64,000 nt of DNA, taken from Aldrovandia affinis (Eukaryota; Chordata; Actinopteri; Notacanthiformes; Halosauridae). The position numbers and the translations under genes are program-made. The stretch covers positions 1,356,501-1,420,500 of the forward strand of contig JAINUG010000215.1 of NCBI GenBank assembly GCA_029706075.1, given 5' to 3'. Position 1 is the first letter of the stretch. Every line of letters begins with the position of its first letter. This document shows positions 45,648-58,224 of this stretch, piece after piece. The notes beneath the pieces were generated by a model, which was given only the letters and a program-made list of their open reading frames with translations, was not told where the DNA came from and ran no database searches.

Positions 45648-46150
45648 TATATTGTGTCAGATTTAAGGTTTTCAGCAGAGAAGAACATTTATTTGATAGG
45701 CCATCAACAGAATTATCCACATGGATGTTAAAATCTCCTAGAACCAGAAGTCTAAAGTGACATGACACAATGGTAGATTTCATTTAAAAATAATGGATGA
45801 CATTTTGGAGGTCGATAGATTAATGTCACAGTAATAGGAAGCGGGGCATCTAGAATAAACAATAGGTGTTCAAACGATGTATAAGCAGTGTTATCAAGTT
45901 TATGAGTTACAAGTTTAGAGTGTGACAGAGTAGCCACTCCCCTTCCATGTCTACCCTCCCGGGGACTGTGTATTGCTGAAAACTCAGGGGGGCAGGTTTC
46001 AGCATCATTTTTGCCTAACTAGGTTTCAGTTATGCAGAGGACGTCCAGGTTGGAGTCTAAAATTTGATCGGCAATTAAAAGCGACTTTTTAATAATGAAC
46101 CATGCATTTAACAAACCGATACAAACAGAGGAGGGTTTTGCGTCTATTTT

Positions 46151-46960
46151 CAGCAGTTCACCCGGAAGTTCTGTATAAGTTCATATGGCAGATGTTCACA
46201 AAGCTCTCCTCCCAGAGCGATTAAGCTTTCTAGAGAATACTTAATCTGTGTGCTAAATTTACACATATTGAATCAGGATCAATGTACAATTAGACAAGAA
46301 GAGAATTAGAAGAAGGAGAAAAAAATAATAAAAATGTCTTGCACCGTGTTAGAGACACTGCGCTAGTGGACAGGTAGTTCACAGTAGAGAGGGTGAATCG
46401 TATGCAACACAATGATCCGAGCACGGCAATAGCGGCAGCCCGGGCAGCTTAGCTCTGCTAGGGCAGGGACTGCACTTAGTCGCCAAACCGTGTTCTCCGC
46501 ATCACACCGTGCGGCCACAGAACAGCAATCACCGTTCACAATCCACAACCGGTGGTGGTGGCAGGTGGAGAGATGATCCCGGGTAGCCACAAAGCTGTTC
46601 ACAGTCCACAGCAGGAGAGTTTAGGATGACACCAGGCAGCCACCAATCGGTTAACCTCACTCGCAGTTCAGTCCACGGCAGAGGAAACTCTGGATCACAC
46701 CAGCCAGAAGTAGAACTGTTTGCAGTCCGCAGTAGAAGAACCCAGGATCACGCCGGGCACAGGATAGCACTCGCTGTTGCTGTTTGCAGTCCACAATGGC
46801 AAAACACCCAAATGCCAGCAGGAGCAAACAAACAATACAACATTGGCGACGGTTTTGGCGACAGTTGCACCCCAGCGTGGGAAGACATTGTGGGAGGAAA
46901 ATTGAGAGACTTCGTGACTGCAGCCTGTTGAGTTGCTGTGGCTATTTGGTGGACCGCATG
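46151..46960. repeat. Diverged ~65-bp tandem repeats, possible LINE 5' region
   Basis: GTTCACAGTCCACAGCAGGA, CAGTTCAGTCCACGGCAGAG, GCAGTCCGCAGTAGAAG and GCAGTCCACAATGG recur every ~60-75 bp, each followed by GATC/GATGACACC-type bases (about 46530-46800). The array lies just upstream of the minus-strand LINE fragment, where a promoter-bearing 5' UTR would be. That link is inference. Confidence 0.5.
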
Positions 46961-46965
46961 TAATT

Positions 46966-47170
46966 TGCTTCAAAGACAAGTGTTAATGTTTAACAAACGG
47001 AGCACATGGAAAACCGTTTTACAAGTGCAGTGCCACCTGAGGCATATAATTTGGATCAAAAACAAGTGTTAATGTTTAATGAACGGAGGACATGGAAAAC
47101 TATCTTATAAGTGCAACGCCGTATGTAGTGGGGAATTTGGTTCAAAAATACCAACGGAGTACATAGAAAC
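46966..47170. repeat. Tandem repeat, ~80-bp unit, about 2.5 copies
   Basis: AAGTGTTAATGTTTAACAAA starts one unit and AAGTGTTAATGTTTAATGAA the next. Both continue CGGAG-ACATGGAAAAC. A third, partial unit ends at CGGAGTACATAGAAAC. Confidence 0.75.
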
Positions 47171-47415
47171 AGTGGCAGGAAGGGAAATGTAAACAGATGC
47201 AGACGGAGATAAGGGTATGGAGCGAGAAACTGCCTTGTGTGCAAGGAAGCCAAGGATATGTCTCCCCCCCCGCTCTTTCGAAAGCAAGTTTTACAGAAGC
47301 GGTGTAGAAATGCATGATTGGGGCTAAATGGTAACAAACATCACAATCACAATCACAATCAAATTCTCTATTGCCGTTCTGGAAGGGAAATCAAGAGGGG
47401 TTCACACTTATGACT
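47171..47415. other. No gene seen
   Basis: Unassigned; a short ATCACA triplicate lies at 47341-47358. Confidence 0.35.
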
Positions 47416-48330
47416 GTTATGTTTTGCCATGTTTGTTCGGTTTGTTTTTGTACTTTGTTATATTTATCTCATCATTCACGTTTCATTCATGTTCTGTTCC
47501 CCGTTCTGTCTGTGTTCCTTGTTGTTCGAGTTCCACTCCTTGTCTTTGTCATTGCACTTCGGGGATTTCAACTTTATGGTTTTTCTGTCTTAGTTTCTTA
47601 TCTCGTTTACTTCCTTCTTTCTTTATAAAACACTCTGTATATATTAGTTAGATGTATATAGTACTAACCTACTAATCTACTAACATTAGGGATTTAGATT
47701 AAGTAACATTACTAATTACTAATTATCTCACGCTTCTATCTATCGCTATCATTCTCTCTCGTTGTCCTATCCCTGTAGGCTTCTCACTTTTCGCTTTATC
47801 TGCACACAGATTCTGTCTATGCGTTCCTCCCCTTCGAACACGTGTCTGCCTGCTCTTCCAGGTCGTATATTTTCAATGTGTCTATGTGCTTCCCTGTCCG
47901 TGTCTTTCGTTTCCCCTCATTATTGAATTAGTGATTCCTATCGTTCTCACCTGTGTTCCTGCCCTTCTCTCCTCCCAGTCACACCTGATTCCTATTGTGT
48001 TTCCCTTCCCTGCTTGTATTTAAGTTCCGTGTTTACGTTCACTCTTTGTCATCCTCATTCTTTGTCAGTAAGCCAGAGTCGAATTATTTGATCCTCATTC
48101 CTGCCGATTCTGTTTGTTTGCCTTTTCGATTTCTTGGTTTTACTTTTTTAGTAAGTCAGAGTCTGTTGAATTATTCTGAGACACCCCTTCCATTTTATCT
48201 ATCAATATGACTTTTCCTGTCCGATTCTGTTTGTTTGCCATTTTTCTGATTTCTTGATATTTTTGAGTTTTGGACTGTTTTTTGACTACTCATATTTTGA
48301 CTTGCATCATATATAATAAACCCTATTACA
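47416..48330 (+). mobile_element. Possible fossil LTR (solo or partial)
   Basis: The T- and C-rich block starts TGTTATG, contains a TATA-like GTATTTAAG at about 48018 and AATAAA at 48315, the composition and order of an LTR promoter and polyadenylation region. A matching second LTR and a target duplication were not identified, so the boundaries are tentative. It looks old and has no coding part. Confidence 0.35.
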
Positions 48331-49640
48331 TCAGACTCTGAAGATATAAGGAGGATGTATTTTTGAAGAAGTATCCAGTGTGGTGGGATCCCTCATCAGA
48401 CTCTATTGTGCTGTTTTTGGCCCTGGCTGGCTGAGGTCAGATTCTCCTACAACATAATAAATATAAAAAGTGTCAATACATAAACTGCAATACTGAGATT
48501 ACTTTACTAAGTTCGGAAAACGACGTTTAAAACATTTTTAAAAGCAGAGCCAGTTTCAAGAGGCAGCTATACCACTGCCACATGAACTGGGGTACTTTCC
48601 AACAACTTTGTGATTATTTGTTTTGCATCAATGGGGCAGTGCCTAGCACCAAGGAGACCGCAATACAAAACGTAGATTGTGAAATGCATAGGTTATATAC
48701 TGTATATCATTGCTCAACAAAATACTGTCTGCTTTCAGGTGTTCTTAAAATTCTCAGGCGTTCTTAAAATTCTCAGGCAAAGAGGAGAACTGCAATTAAG
48801 GCATGCTTTAGTAAATCAGATGGAATACTTTATCTACCTAATTTACAAAATCTCCACCCTGCACATTAACCCCAGGTATGCATATGCATGAACAAATGTA
48901 AGTATGTATCTAAAGGAATGTCACAGAGTGACATTGAGAGTTGACCCATTGCCACCATTTAGTAAATCTGACCTAGATATTGCGACCTTGTAGAATCTGG
49001 CCCTGAGATTTTTAAAAGGTTTTTCCACAATGACAGTGGACTCTCATGGGCTGGGATACATGGCTCACTGGAATAAAGTTTTTTATTTCTTTCATCACTC
49101 CGCTTGGTCGCCATTTTGCCTGTAGTGTGTTATCTCATTTTCAAAGTTGTCAAATATCATATCTTTGCCGTTAATGAAACTATTTTTGAATTTAGAGAAA
49201 ACCTTTATTTTTAAATAGCCTTCATTATTATTATTATTATTATTATTACTATTATTACTAAAAAATGTGTGTACTCATACATGTGAATGAATACTAATGT
49301 ATGTTTGGATATTCAAATAAACATGCCCATCCCTAATGTGAAGGTAGTTCACCTTCACCTGTCACCAACAAGCCTTCTACAAGTAAGCTTATTGTAGTAA
49401 TTGTATACGATTTTCAATTAAGTGTTATCATTTATTGTTATCTTAATGCAATCCGTGGGTTAATTTGTATTATTTGTATTACTCCCTCCATAATCCACTT
49501 AAGAGCTGATCTATGGGCCATTGTTCACTAGAGTTCCCTAGAGTGGGCTCGTACGTCAAAGAAGCTAAGAGAAATGAGAAAATCCAAACTGCTAATATTA
49601 GATTACTATTATTCTAGTCTGGATTAGGACTCAAACTATT
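48331..49640. other. No gene seen
   Basis: AT-rich. A 19-bp direct repeat, GGTGTTCTTAAAATTCTCA-type, lies at 48738-48777 and an ATT microsatellite at 49221-49260. Confidence 0.4.
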
Positions 49641-51068
49641 TTATCAAGTGTTTTAGCTGTAACCTTACTGCTACTACATTCAAGTGTATGCGTTGTAGCA
49701 GAATCCGGGGCATTGGTTTTAAACTCCACCAAATAATCAATAATAAACCCACCTACACAGGTGAAATGAAAGAAAAGGAGTATTTTATTTAGGAGAATTA
49801 GCACAAAGGGAAGGGGGAAGACAAGTTGCAATCTGTAATCCGTTTTCAATGTCCCAGTCCATAATCCAAAATACGTAATCCAAGTCAGGTTCTCATACAC
49901 AAAAAAGGTCAAACACTCACAGGCTCTCAAAACAATCCAAGTCGTATTTTTAATTCAATCGAAAAATCACTTTCTCATGCTGTCTCTCCAACATGCTTTT
50001 TTCCCAGACATGGCTGATGCACTTTTCGCCTCATAAGGGGAGACGAGAACAGGCCAAGACATGGCTGATGCACTTTTGTCTTCATGCCATTTAGCTGGCA
50101 TGGGCTGTAGGTGCGTTCCCTGATTTCCTACATGCCCGAATAAGGAGAAGTCTTTTATGCCTGGGTGGAGCCAGCGACCCACCACGCACACAATATTCCC
50201 CTCAGTCACCACTCCCTTGGGCAGCCTGGCCGAGCGGCTGCCTGACACACCTCCTAGGTCTTTTCCCTCAGCTCCAACCTGGATGGGAGGGGTGGCCTGA
50301 CTATTTGCACCAGTTTTTAAGGCATCCCTTCTGGAAAGGGCATCGGGCGTTACTACCCTTTGTGTTCTATCCAGTAACCAGGCAGCCCCTGACCTGTGAA
50401 ATAAAGAAAATGCGAAAGGTTGCAGTGACAGAAACCATCTGGTTATGCAGGCATTGGTCTCTTTATTCCAGCCATACTAGTGGTGCGTGATCCGTGATGA
50501 GAGGAAAATGACAACCCAAGACATAATATTAGTGCCCATTTTATCGCTAGGCATTCCTTTTCGACCGTTGAATATTTCTGCTCTAAAGGTTTCCTGCTGA
50601 TGAATGTGATAGGGTGCTCCTCCCCTCTTTGTAACTGCGACAACACCGCCCCCACTCCCGTTTCTGAGGCGTCCATCTGTACTATGAGTGGCTTATTGAA
50701 ATCCAGACTCACAAAAACGGTCCTGAACATGGCCCTGCCTTCAGGTTCTGGAAAGTTCAGGTTCTTTCCACCGCATCTGTCCACCTCACCTGCATTGGCA
50801 GTAGATTCTTCATCAGATCAGTTAGGGGAGTGGCGAGGGTGGCAAAGTTTGGGATGAACCGCCGATAGTAGCTGATAAGTCAGACGACTTGTGTGGACCT
50901 GCTTTTAGGTGTGGGGACTTTTCAGTTCGAGGTCTCTTACCCATTCATCCCGAGACACTCGTCACTCCCCACAGTGAGAGTTCTGGCAACCAGTCCCAAG
51001 ACACTCCACTCTTCCAGTGAGTTCTTGGGCTGTTGCTCAGAAACACTCTCCACTGCCGAGTGTGAGTT

Positions 51069-51185
51069 CCCTTTCAATCACACATAAAACTGAGGGCGAG
51101 AGGTGCCCTCTTTAAGGGCGCCCTCTCGCACTCCCTTTCAATCACACAAATAACTGAGGGCGAGAGGTGCCCTCTTTAAGATCAC
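51069..51185. repeat. 64-bp tandem duplication with GC-rich fold-back
   Basis: CCCTTTCAATCACACA starts at 51069 and 51133. Each unit continues CTGAGGGCGAGAGGTGCCCT, and GAGGGCGAGAGG pairs with the later CCCTCTCGC. Confidence 0.85.
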
Positions 51186-51475
51186 ACCGAGGGAGAGAGG
51201 CGGACACTCTTAGCGTACCCCCTCTCCCTCTTCCCCACTCACACAGGAAGCACTCTACTCAGTCACTTTCGACAAACGCAAACAAATTTACAACATTTCA
51301 CAACATTTCACAACATACGTGCACGCGCACTCATACACACATCAAGACAAGACTGACTAACTCCCCACTTGCCCCACCTGCTCTTAAATAGGCTTAGTTT
51401 CTGCCCGGCTCAGGTGGGACTCGTGAGGCAATCACCCAATCACAGTCACTCCACTCACATTCTCACCCAGACACC

Positions 51476-51513
51476 CAATCAGTCAATTGACTTTCCTATC
51501 AATTGACTGATTG
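51476..51513. repeat. Perfect 15-bp inverted repeat
   Basis: CAATCAGTCAATTGA and TCAATTGACTGATTG are separated by 8 bases. A further inverted pair, GGCCTTTGGAGC and GCTCCAAAGGCC, lies at 51554-51646. Confidence 0.95.
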
Positions 51514-51699
51514 ACACAAATTAAATAATTAAATAATAATTAAACCAATTATGGCCTTTGGAGCTCCCTTCCGGGCAACAGTTCACTCTCACACCCTGTG
51601 AGAGTGCCAAACCTGCCCCCGGAAAGTCTCACTGCTCCAAAGGCCTCTACCACATGAAACAACACAGGCAACCATGCCACTCCCACGTGGCCGAGACCG

Positions 51700-52203
51700 A
51701 CGTCCTCCACACTATTATTTGCTCCTCGTCATGCTCACCTGTTGCTAATCACATCATCCATTCCGGCACACCAGCCTCCCATCAAGATCATCAGCCCTGC
51801 AGTATATCTACCCCAGTTTTCCAGTCATTCATCGTCAGATTGTTGTTCTCGCTACCCCGGTAGAAACTGACTTTAGAAATCCGTGTCTAAAACTCTTGTC
51901 TTGTGTTTCGACTTAATTCATGTTAACCCTTGTTCCTGTTGTCTCCCTTCGTGTTCAGGTCCATTCCTCGTCTGTCTGCCAGCTTTGTTTGTCCTGCCAG
52001 CCCCACCTGCCTGCACGCTTAGCTTGCCCTCCGGTTCCCTCAGCCTGTCTGCCCAGTCATCTCGTCCACTCCTCCTGTGCATCACTTCCATTGTCCAGCT
52101 CTTCATTTCCACTACCTCTGTTATTATTATTAAATCATCTCTTTTCCTCCAAACCCACCTTGTCTGTGTCTGTGTTTGGGTTCGTTCCTGTTCATCATAA
52201 CAA
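51700..52203 (+). mobile_element. Possible fossil LTR, 3' part
   Basis: A pyrimidine-rich block ending GTTCCTGTTCATCATAACA, the ending typical of fish gypsy LTRs, with a TTATTATTATTAAA polyadenylation-like region at 52120-52135. The start and any target duplication are unclear. Confidence 0.4.
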
Positions 52204-55140
52204 TGAGAATAGAGGGCCAGCAATACAAACGATTGGTAGCGAGGCTCCCAGTAAGCCAAGTGTACCTATCATACCAATAAGTATTGACCACTTCTACCTT
52301 CTCGTTTCTCATAGTGAACGTAATTTTAGGAAGTGGTCTTCCTTCCGTTTTAATCCCTCTCGTCATTCCGTTAGCCACTCTCGTCAGCTCTCCTCCTCTC
52401 CCGTCTGTTTGATTAGCTTGTTAGTTTGCTTGCTAGCAAAGAAGCTAACGTTAGCCAAACGTTGTTCTTTCGCCAAGATCCTCCAACAATGAATAATACA
52501 AATAATTACTATGACCTCTCCTTCATGCCCTACTACCCTCAATAAAAAAAATAAAAAAATTGCACAACTGTAATTTAATAAAGTCTCTCTCTCTCTCTGT
52601 GTCTTTCACAAAATCTTCTACATGTCTATTGTCTACAACTGAATATCATAGCTTGTGCATGATAACCTTGATCAACCCCTCCCCTCTCTACTTTAATTGG
52701 ATGTAGTATATCATTATTTTATTCCGATGACTGATTGATCTATTGGTCTTACGGAGGACGTCCTCCCTAAGAGTAATTTTTGCCAAGTAAAAGATGAATT
52801 TGAATGGTGGCTTATGAAGGCTTGGGGAGGACAAGGAGATACCGTCCTCCGGCTACATTTTTCCATTGCACCAGAGGGCGCTGTTGAGACTTTAAGAATA
52901 GCACTAGGGGTTTTATGTATCCTAGATGCTTAGAAATGTATTTGAAGGTTTCACATTTTGGGGGAGGACTGTCCTTCCTGTCCTCTATGGATGAGCCTCC
53001 ACTGATCCTGTGTGTCCTTCTATCCCTGTCAGTGTCAGTGACTACTGTTTCTCTTTCCCGATGCAGTTTTTTCTTGTTTGGCATAAGCCATTGTGATGTT
53101 TGACATGTTCATATTCCCCGACGCATTCAATAATTTTGCAGTTTCTGTGACTGGCGCACATTTGACTTCTTTCAAAATCTGTTAGATCTCTCATGTTGCT
53201 TTAGAAACTCACAAGTGTTGATTTTAAAATATAACAGAAACATATTGGTAATGAATATTGACATTAATATGAAACCCATGTGTAGACTCCATTTTAATTG
53301 CGATTTTGTTACTTCAAAATATCCTTTTTCATTTGTCTACCCCCTGTGTAATGCTGTCACTATAGCATTTGATAAAATGCTTTGAAATGTGTGACTGGCT
53401 TGGCTCGTGCTTCTACCATACTTACTTTGGTAGAAAAAAGGAAGAGAAAAACCTCAGGCCTATTAATAAACTCCACCCTAGTATTGTGCAGGCAACACAG
53501 CTGCACAATGTTCAAGTGGAAAGTACCGTGTCAAAACACACGTTGCTCAACTGCAGTTTCCACCATCATTGCTATTAAGCTTAAAGAAAAAAGACAGCCG
53601 GGCCAAGATTTTTTACTGCTTTCAAGATTTTTTCCAGGATTCAACTTTGACGAGAAAGAGAAGTGTTTTAGCTGACCAGGTAAGGGTATGTTATTGTAAC
53701 TGACAGCTAATCACTGACGTTTTTGACATTTTAAACCTTTAGCCTGTAACTCTCTTCCTCACTACAATTATTTTTTCAATGCACACAGTTTCATTAAACA
53801 CCACTTGAAGTGAACATATTGTCAGTTTTGTTGACATTAAATTACATTTGTGATTTGTATTCCACACAGTAGAACATGTGAGTAATGTAGAACTAGAACA
53901 ACATAGTTGTTAAAGTTTTTAAACAAGATAATAGGTATGAAGGTGACTTGATTTGATGTGATTAGACTTGGCAGACCAAACTGTTTAAAAAGGAAGAGTT
54001 AATTTAAAGGGATATTTATAAAACCAGAAACCTACACTAGTCGTGTTAGTGGTGAATATTCTGCTATCGCCTATTTGAACAAGATAGAGGCCTGCACTCA
54101 TAGGATAAGAGCCACGAAAGAGATATTAAATCAGCTGAAGTTAACTTTATCTCTATTTAATAGTATTGTATTTTACAAAATGACTGAGATTAGTTTCAAG
54201 AAAAGTAGGATTTGGATTTATGCATGTAACTCAGAGCTTGTGTTATTTATACATATACGTGTGGAACATATACGTATAGCACTGAAGAGTAGCACAATGA
54301 TTCATGAGAATTCATTGCTCATTCACTGATTCTTTGCTAATTTTCTTTAAACAATGAATAGTCTTTTTGTACTTATAATGTACTCGATTTCTACAGCCAA
54401 GATTGTTTTTGTTGCCTAGGTAAGAGGTATAGTTTCTAGCTATAAGAGAAAAAAAAGTATATGGCAAAAGAGCCCATCATTTTTTAGCATATTATGTTAG
54501 CATAGCATTACCCACTAAAATGGTGCCTTCTCCACAGCTTGCAATGAGTTACCCTCACATGCTTTAAAATGGAGGACATAATAACATCATGGGGGTCAGA
54601 TGCTCATAACAAGAAACTTGTTCTGTTGTTTTTCACCTTTCTTATCAGTGTGTTCATTAAGGAGTATCAAACCATGATTCACAGTGATGGTGCAGTGAAA
54701 TATTTTGCAAAAAAATGCAGTTTTTTGCTGTCTACATCTATATATCTGGAAAGAAGAATATATACAAAAACAATTACAGGAATATTATCTTGCATTGTAT
54801 TATCATTACCCACAGTCTGTATGCTTACTGCATAAATATTGCACTTCAGAGAAAATCTTTGTACATCTATGGCAACGTCAGATTGATTTATGTGTTCAAA
54901 CTAGCATTGCATAGATTTTTGACTACTATTTTGATCACAATTACTTGCTTTTAATCCACCTATTCAGGTTGTCTAAGTATTAGTCACACCAGATTACATC
55001 ATTATACACATTCATGGGTATTATCTGTATTCCATGCTTTTTGGCTTTATTAAGTCTTATGGTCATTTAAAGCATATATTTAATGGGATATTTAAGGAAT
55101 TAAGAGTTAAAGTGTTTTAATCAAGCGTTGTTAACAGAAA
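52204..55140. other. No gene seen; long AT-rich stretch
   Basis: No domain-bearing frame. A (TC)n run lies at 52587-52600. The numerous short frames around 53369-54960 have no homology that I recognise and sit in AT-rich sequence. Confidence 0.45.
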
Positions 55141-55149
55141 GAAACTTCA

Positions 55150-55460
55150 CATTTGCTCACCACGGCTCTTGGAAATATTAAAACGCTTATACCCCACCAA
55201 CCCAGCATATGCGTGTGAATGAACAAAAAACTGTAAAGTCACTTAATAGGATGTTTGGCCACCATGTGTGGCTAGTAAGGCCTGTACTGCAACTGGAGTT
55301 CTGCAGAAGGAATATGACACCCCTCTTCCACAAGAAAATCAATCAATCTTAATTAATGGGAGTGGAAAACACTGTCTTAGCCGTCGTTCCAAAATATCCC
55401 ATAAATGCTTGATTGGATTCAGATCTAGTGATTGAGAAGACCATGACATGGATAATGCCA
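55150..55460. repeat. Possible DNA-transposon-derived fish repeat
   Basis: TTTGGCCACCATGTGTGGCT and ATAAATGCTTGATTGGATTC with CAGATCTAGTGATTGAGAAG resemble a widespread fish interspersed repeat. No ends or target duplication were found. Confidence 0.4.
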
Positions 55461-55985
55461 TGCATTTCATATAGCATAGCATATGTACTCAAGCTATAAA
55501 AAAACGTTTTATACTTTTTATACATTTTTATTTTTAACACCAATTTTACAAAAACTGTCACATACCAATACAAAAAACAAATACAGCACAGCATGACAGC
55601 AATAATTAATAAAATAAACAAAAATAAAGATATACATAATATAACATAAAATAAATACTACAGACATCACAATGCAATAAAACAGAAAAACAAAAACAAC
55701 ACATACCGTACGCTTATATATTCAAATAGTGTGCCATCGGTGGTCTGGTAGCCTGATATAAGCTGGCTTTGTATGTATTTCTCTCTTTTTATTATTTTGT
55801 GTGCAACTACCACCATTACTTCTCACTATTAGTCACCAGAATAATTAATGTAGTCAATATATTTACCCTATTTATAATATTTTTCTGTTATCACCAACAT
55901 CCTAAATTACATTTTCACATACGCAGCAACTTTTCCCAACTTCCCAAACCATTCATGAACCGGGCTATCCTTAACTACATCAGTT
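55461..55985. other. No gene seen
   Basis: Very AT-rich, with A-rich runs near 55560-55700; unassigned. Confidence 0.4.
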
Positions 55986-56598
55986 AACTATTCGGGAAAA
56001 CGTATTACCGAGTAATGAAAGTATTTCTTTGGCCATTGAAATGACCCTGCTTGGAAGAAGGATTTTGGACTAAACGGTGTTAGAGGGAGAGCCTCCGGCT
56101 TCAACCAGTTCACCTTGTACCCGGATATTTTAGAAAAAGAGTCAATCAACCTAAGGAGAGTAGGCACAGACTTGGCTGGGCCAGACACAAAAAGGAGCAT
56201 ATTGTTTGCGTAGAGCATGAGTTTGTGGACCAACCCACCAACTGAAATGGCCAGAATTTCTGGGTCTATACAAATGACTGTAGCCAGCAGCTCCAAAGCC
56301 AAATAGAAGAGCAGTGGAGTCAGAGGCGATCCCTGGGGGGTAAATAACACCATTCGTTTGAACTGCCACCTCCGGATTATTATAAAGCAGTTGCACCCTG
56401 TCCAAACCCGAAAGCTTTCAATGTACTAAATAGATATCCCCACTCAAATGCCTTTTCGGCATCAATTGAAATGGCTGCAACGGGGGAATTATTATTGTGA
56501 ACTGCCCACATGACATTAATGAGGCACCTAATGTTATCTGAAGAATTTCTGTTATGAATAAATCCAACCTGGTCAGGGTGTATCAGCGAGTTCATTAC

Positions 56599-57817
56599 TA
56601 GGGGTGCACCGATATATCCATGGACTACTGGTATCAGCTGATATTCGCCTTGTTGACTGGAATCGGATTATCGGACGATAAAATCAAATTTACCAATGGC
56701 AGTGGTCGATAATTATCTGACAGTTTCTGTTGCGTCAATATGGTCTATTTGTTCAAACTTGAATGGAACGGCAGCATCTTTTATTTACAGGCTACACTGA
56801 CTGAAACCACACCTAATTTACTCCTCTGACGATGCTTCGATTGATTAGCCATCACGAGCACTCTGGCACTCCACGCAGTCTTGCACAAGATGCACACTAG
56901 AGCTGGGCGATATGGCCAAAAATACTTAGCATGATATGTTGACCAAATACCAAATACTTCTCAAATGATGGAACAGATTAGATATATTCCCGTCTGCCGC
57001 AGGGACCATTTTGTTGCAGTTCTTGCAGAACACACCTCCTTTCTGGTCTTGGTCAGCTCATTTTTGGTCAGCTCATTTTTAACCAAAGTAACCCCACGCA
57101 ATTGAAGTACAGCCTTTCTTAGGGACTGAACTCGGTTTATATTCGATCTTGTTGTCATGATTTTTCTGGGCCTACCCTAGTTAGCGGGTTTACTGACTGA
57201 ACAAATTCAGCCCATGCTTCACTAGCTCCATGTTTGGCGCTTTGATGTGACGCTTTCCTCTGGCTTCACTACAGTGAAGTTGCGCTTCATATCAAGGCTG
57301 GCTGTGATTGGCTGTGTTGTGTGTTGGTTGTGTTGTGGATGGAAAAACAATGCAGGAATTATTCTCCTCCACGTAACAATGTTATAGCCTAACCGCAATC
57401 ATTGACATTTGTAAATTTGTTGCAGTTGAAAATTACAATAACCATGTAAAATTCGGGCGCATTACCAGGTGTCGGGGAAAGACAACCAATTTGCTATTTT
57501 TAACAAATGCTCCAGTGAGATTTCAAGAGGAGGCAACTCAAGCAAGGATTTTAATACATCAAATCTGATCAGCCATTTACAAGTAAGACATGTAGCACAG
57601 TACAACAAGTATGTGAAAGAATGTTACAATAAAAGCTGTTCCATACATTTGTATGATTGAATTTGTGCTCATTGAAAAGTATAATGAAGGGCAGAATTTT
57701 TTTTTTTTGCCAGGGCGCAAATGGGACAATATAACAAATTATCGGTATTGGTATTGGCCAATTGTGTTATTTAAATTATTGGTATAGGTCCAAAATTTTC
57801 ATATTGGTGCATCCCTA
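56599..57817 (+). mobile_element. hAT-type element inserted in the L1
   Basis: The ends TAGGGGTGCACCGATATATC and, in reverse, TAGGGATGCACCAATATGAA are inverted repeats. The flanks CATTAC and GTAATG extend the inverted symmetry, so the exact ends and 8-bp duplication are unclear. Only a BED-finger exon remains. A GAGCTGGGCGATATGGCC motif at 56902 suggests another small element inside. Confidence 0.75.
57466..57640 (+). pseudogene. hAT BED-finger remnant
   Basis: The frame reads GKDNQFAIFNKCSSEISRGG then NTSNLISHLQVRHVAQYNKY. The second BED cysteine (KCSSE) and the HLQVRH histidines are present. The first cysteine is replaced by Phe, and the aromatic start of the finger is degraded. No catalytic exon follows. 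Confidence 0.7.
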
Positions 57818-57862
57818 GTAATGACCTTATCTAGCTAGAATTTTAGACACAATTTTAAAATC

Positions 57863-58224
57863 GGCGGCACGGTGGTGCAGTGGATAGCACTGTCGCCTCA
57901 CAGCAAGAAGGTCTCGGGTTCGAATCCAGGCCGGGGGCCTTTCTGTGCGGAGTTTGCATGTTCTCCCGTGTCCGCGTGGGTTTCCTCCGGGTACTCCGGT
58001 TTCTTCCCACAGTCCAAAGACATGCACGTTAGGCTAATTGGAGAGTCTAAATTGCCCGTAGGTATGAGTGTGTGAGTGAATGGTGTGTGTGCCCTGCGAT
58101 GGATTGGCGACCTGTCCAGGGTGTATTCCTGCCTCTCGCCCGGAACGCATGCTGGGATAGGCTCCAGCCCCCGCGACCCTGACCAGGAATAAGCGGCTTA
58201 GACAATGGATGGATGGATGGATGG
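57863..58224 (+). mobile_element. SINE of the ATGG-tail family, full length, in the L1
   Basis: It starts GGCGGCACGGTGGTGCAGTG, has the B box GGTTCGAATCC, and ends in four ATGG units. It is flanked by a perfect 12-bp duplication, AATTTTAAAATC (57851-57862 and 58225-58236). The intact ends and perfect duplication make it the best reference copy of the five here. The A and B boxes imply Pol III transcription; the tetranucleotide tail implies a LINE partner that primes on such repeats rather than on poly-A. Confidence 0.95.

Larger units (their letters stand above)
43790..46150 (-). mobile_element. LINE fragment (L2/CR1-like), split by a Tc1 element
   Basis: Minus strand: 45752-45937 reads ATLSHSKLVTHKLD and ITVTLIYRPPKCHPLFLNE, the end of an APE-type endonuclease. 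After the Tc1 insertion, 44436-44150 reads PTHIRGHTLDLF, the late endonuclease motif, and 44054-43810 reads EQKWKKSGIYIDLEIWKSHV and SYFSALIASGKNRPTALFNT, the linker before the reverse transcriptase. The RT itself is absent. Frameshifts and stops between these pieces show an old copy. Confidence 0.75.
49641..51640 (-). mobile_element. Fossil Ty3/gypsy LTR-retrotransposon remnant
   Basis: The minus strand at 50430-50930 carries reverse-transcriptase/RNase H sequence of Ty3/gypsy type (the MDASETGVGAVLSQ block and EKECLAIKWAL). A TATA-like CTATTTAAGAGC on the minus strand near 51390 suggests LTR sequence to the right. The element is broken and only parts remain; outer limits are approximate. 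It is an old, inactive copy. Confidence 0.7.
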
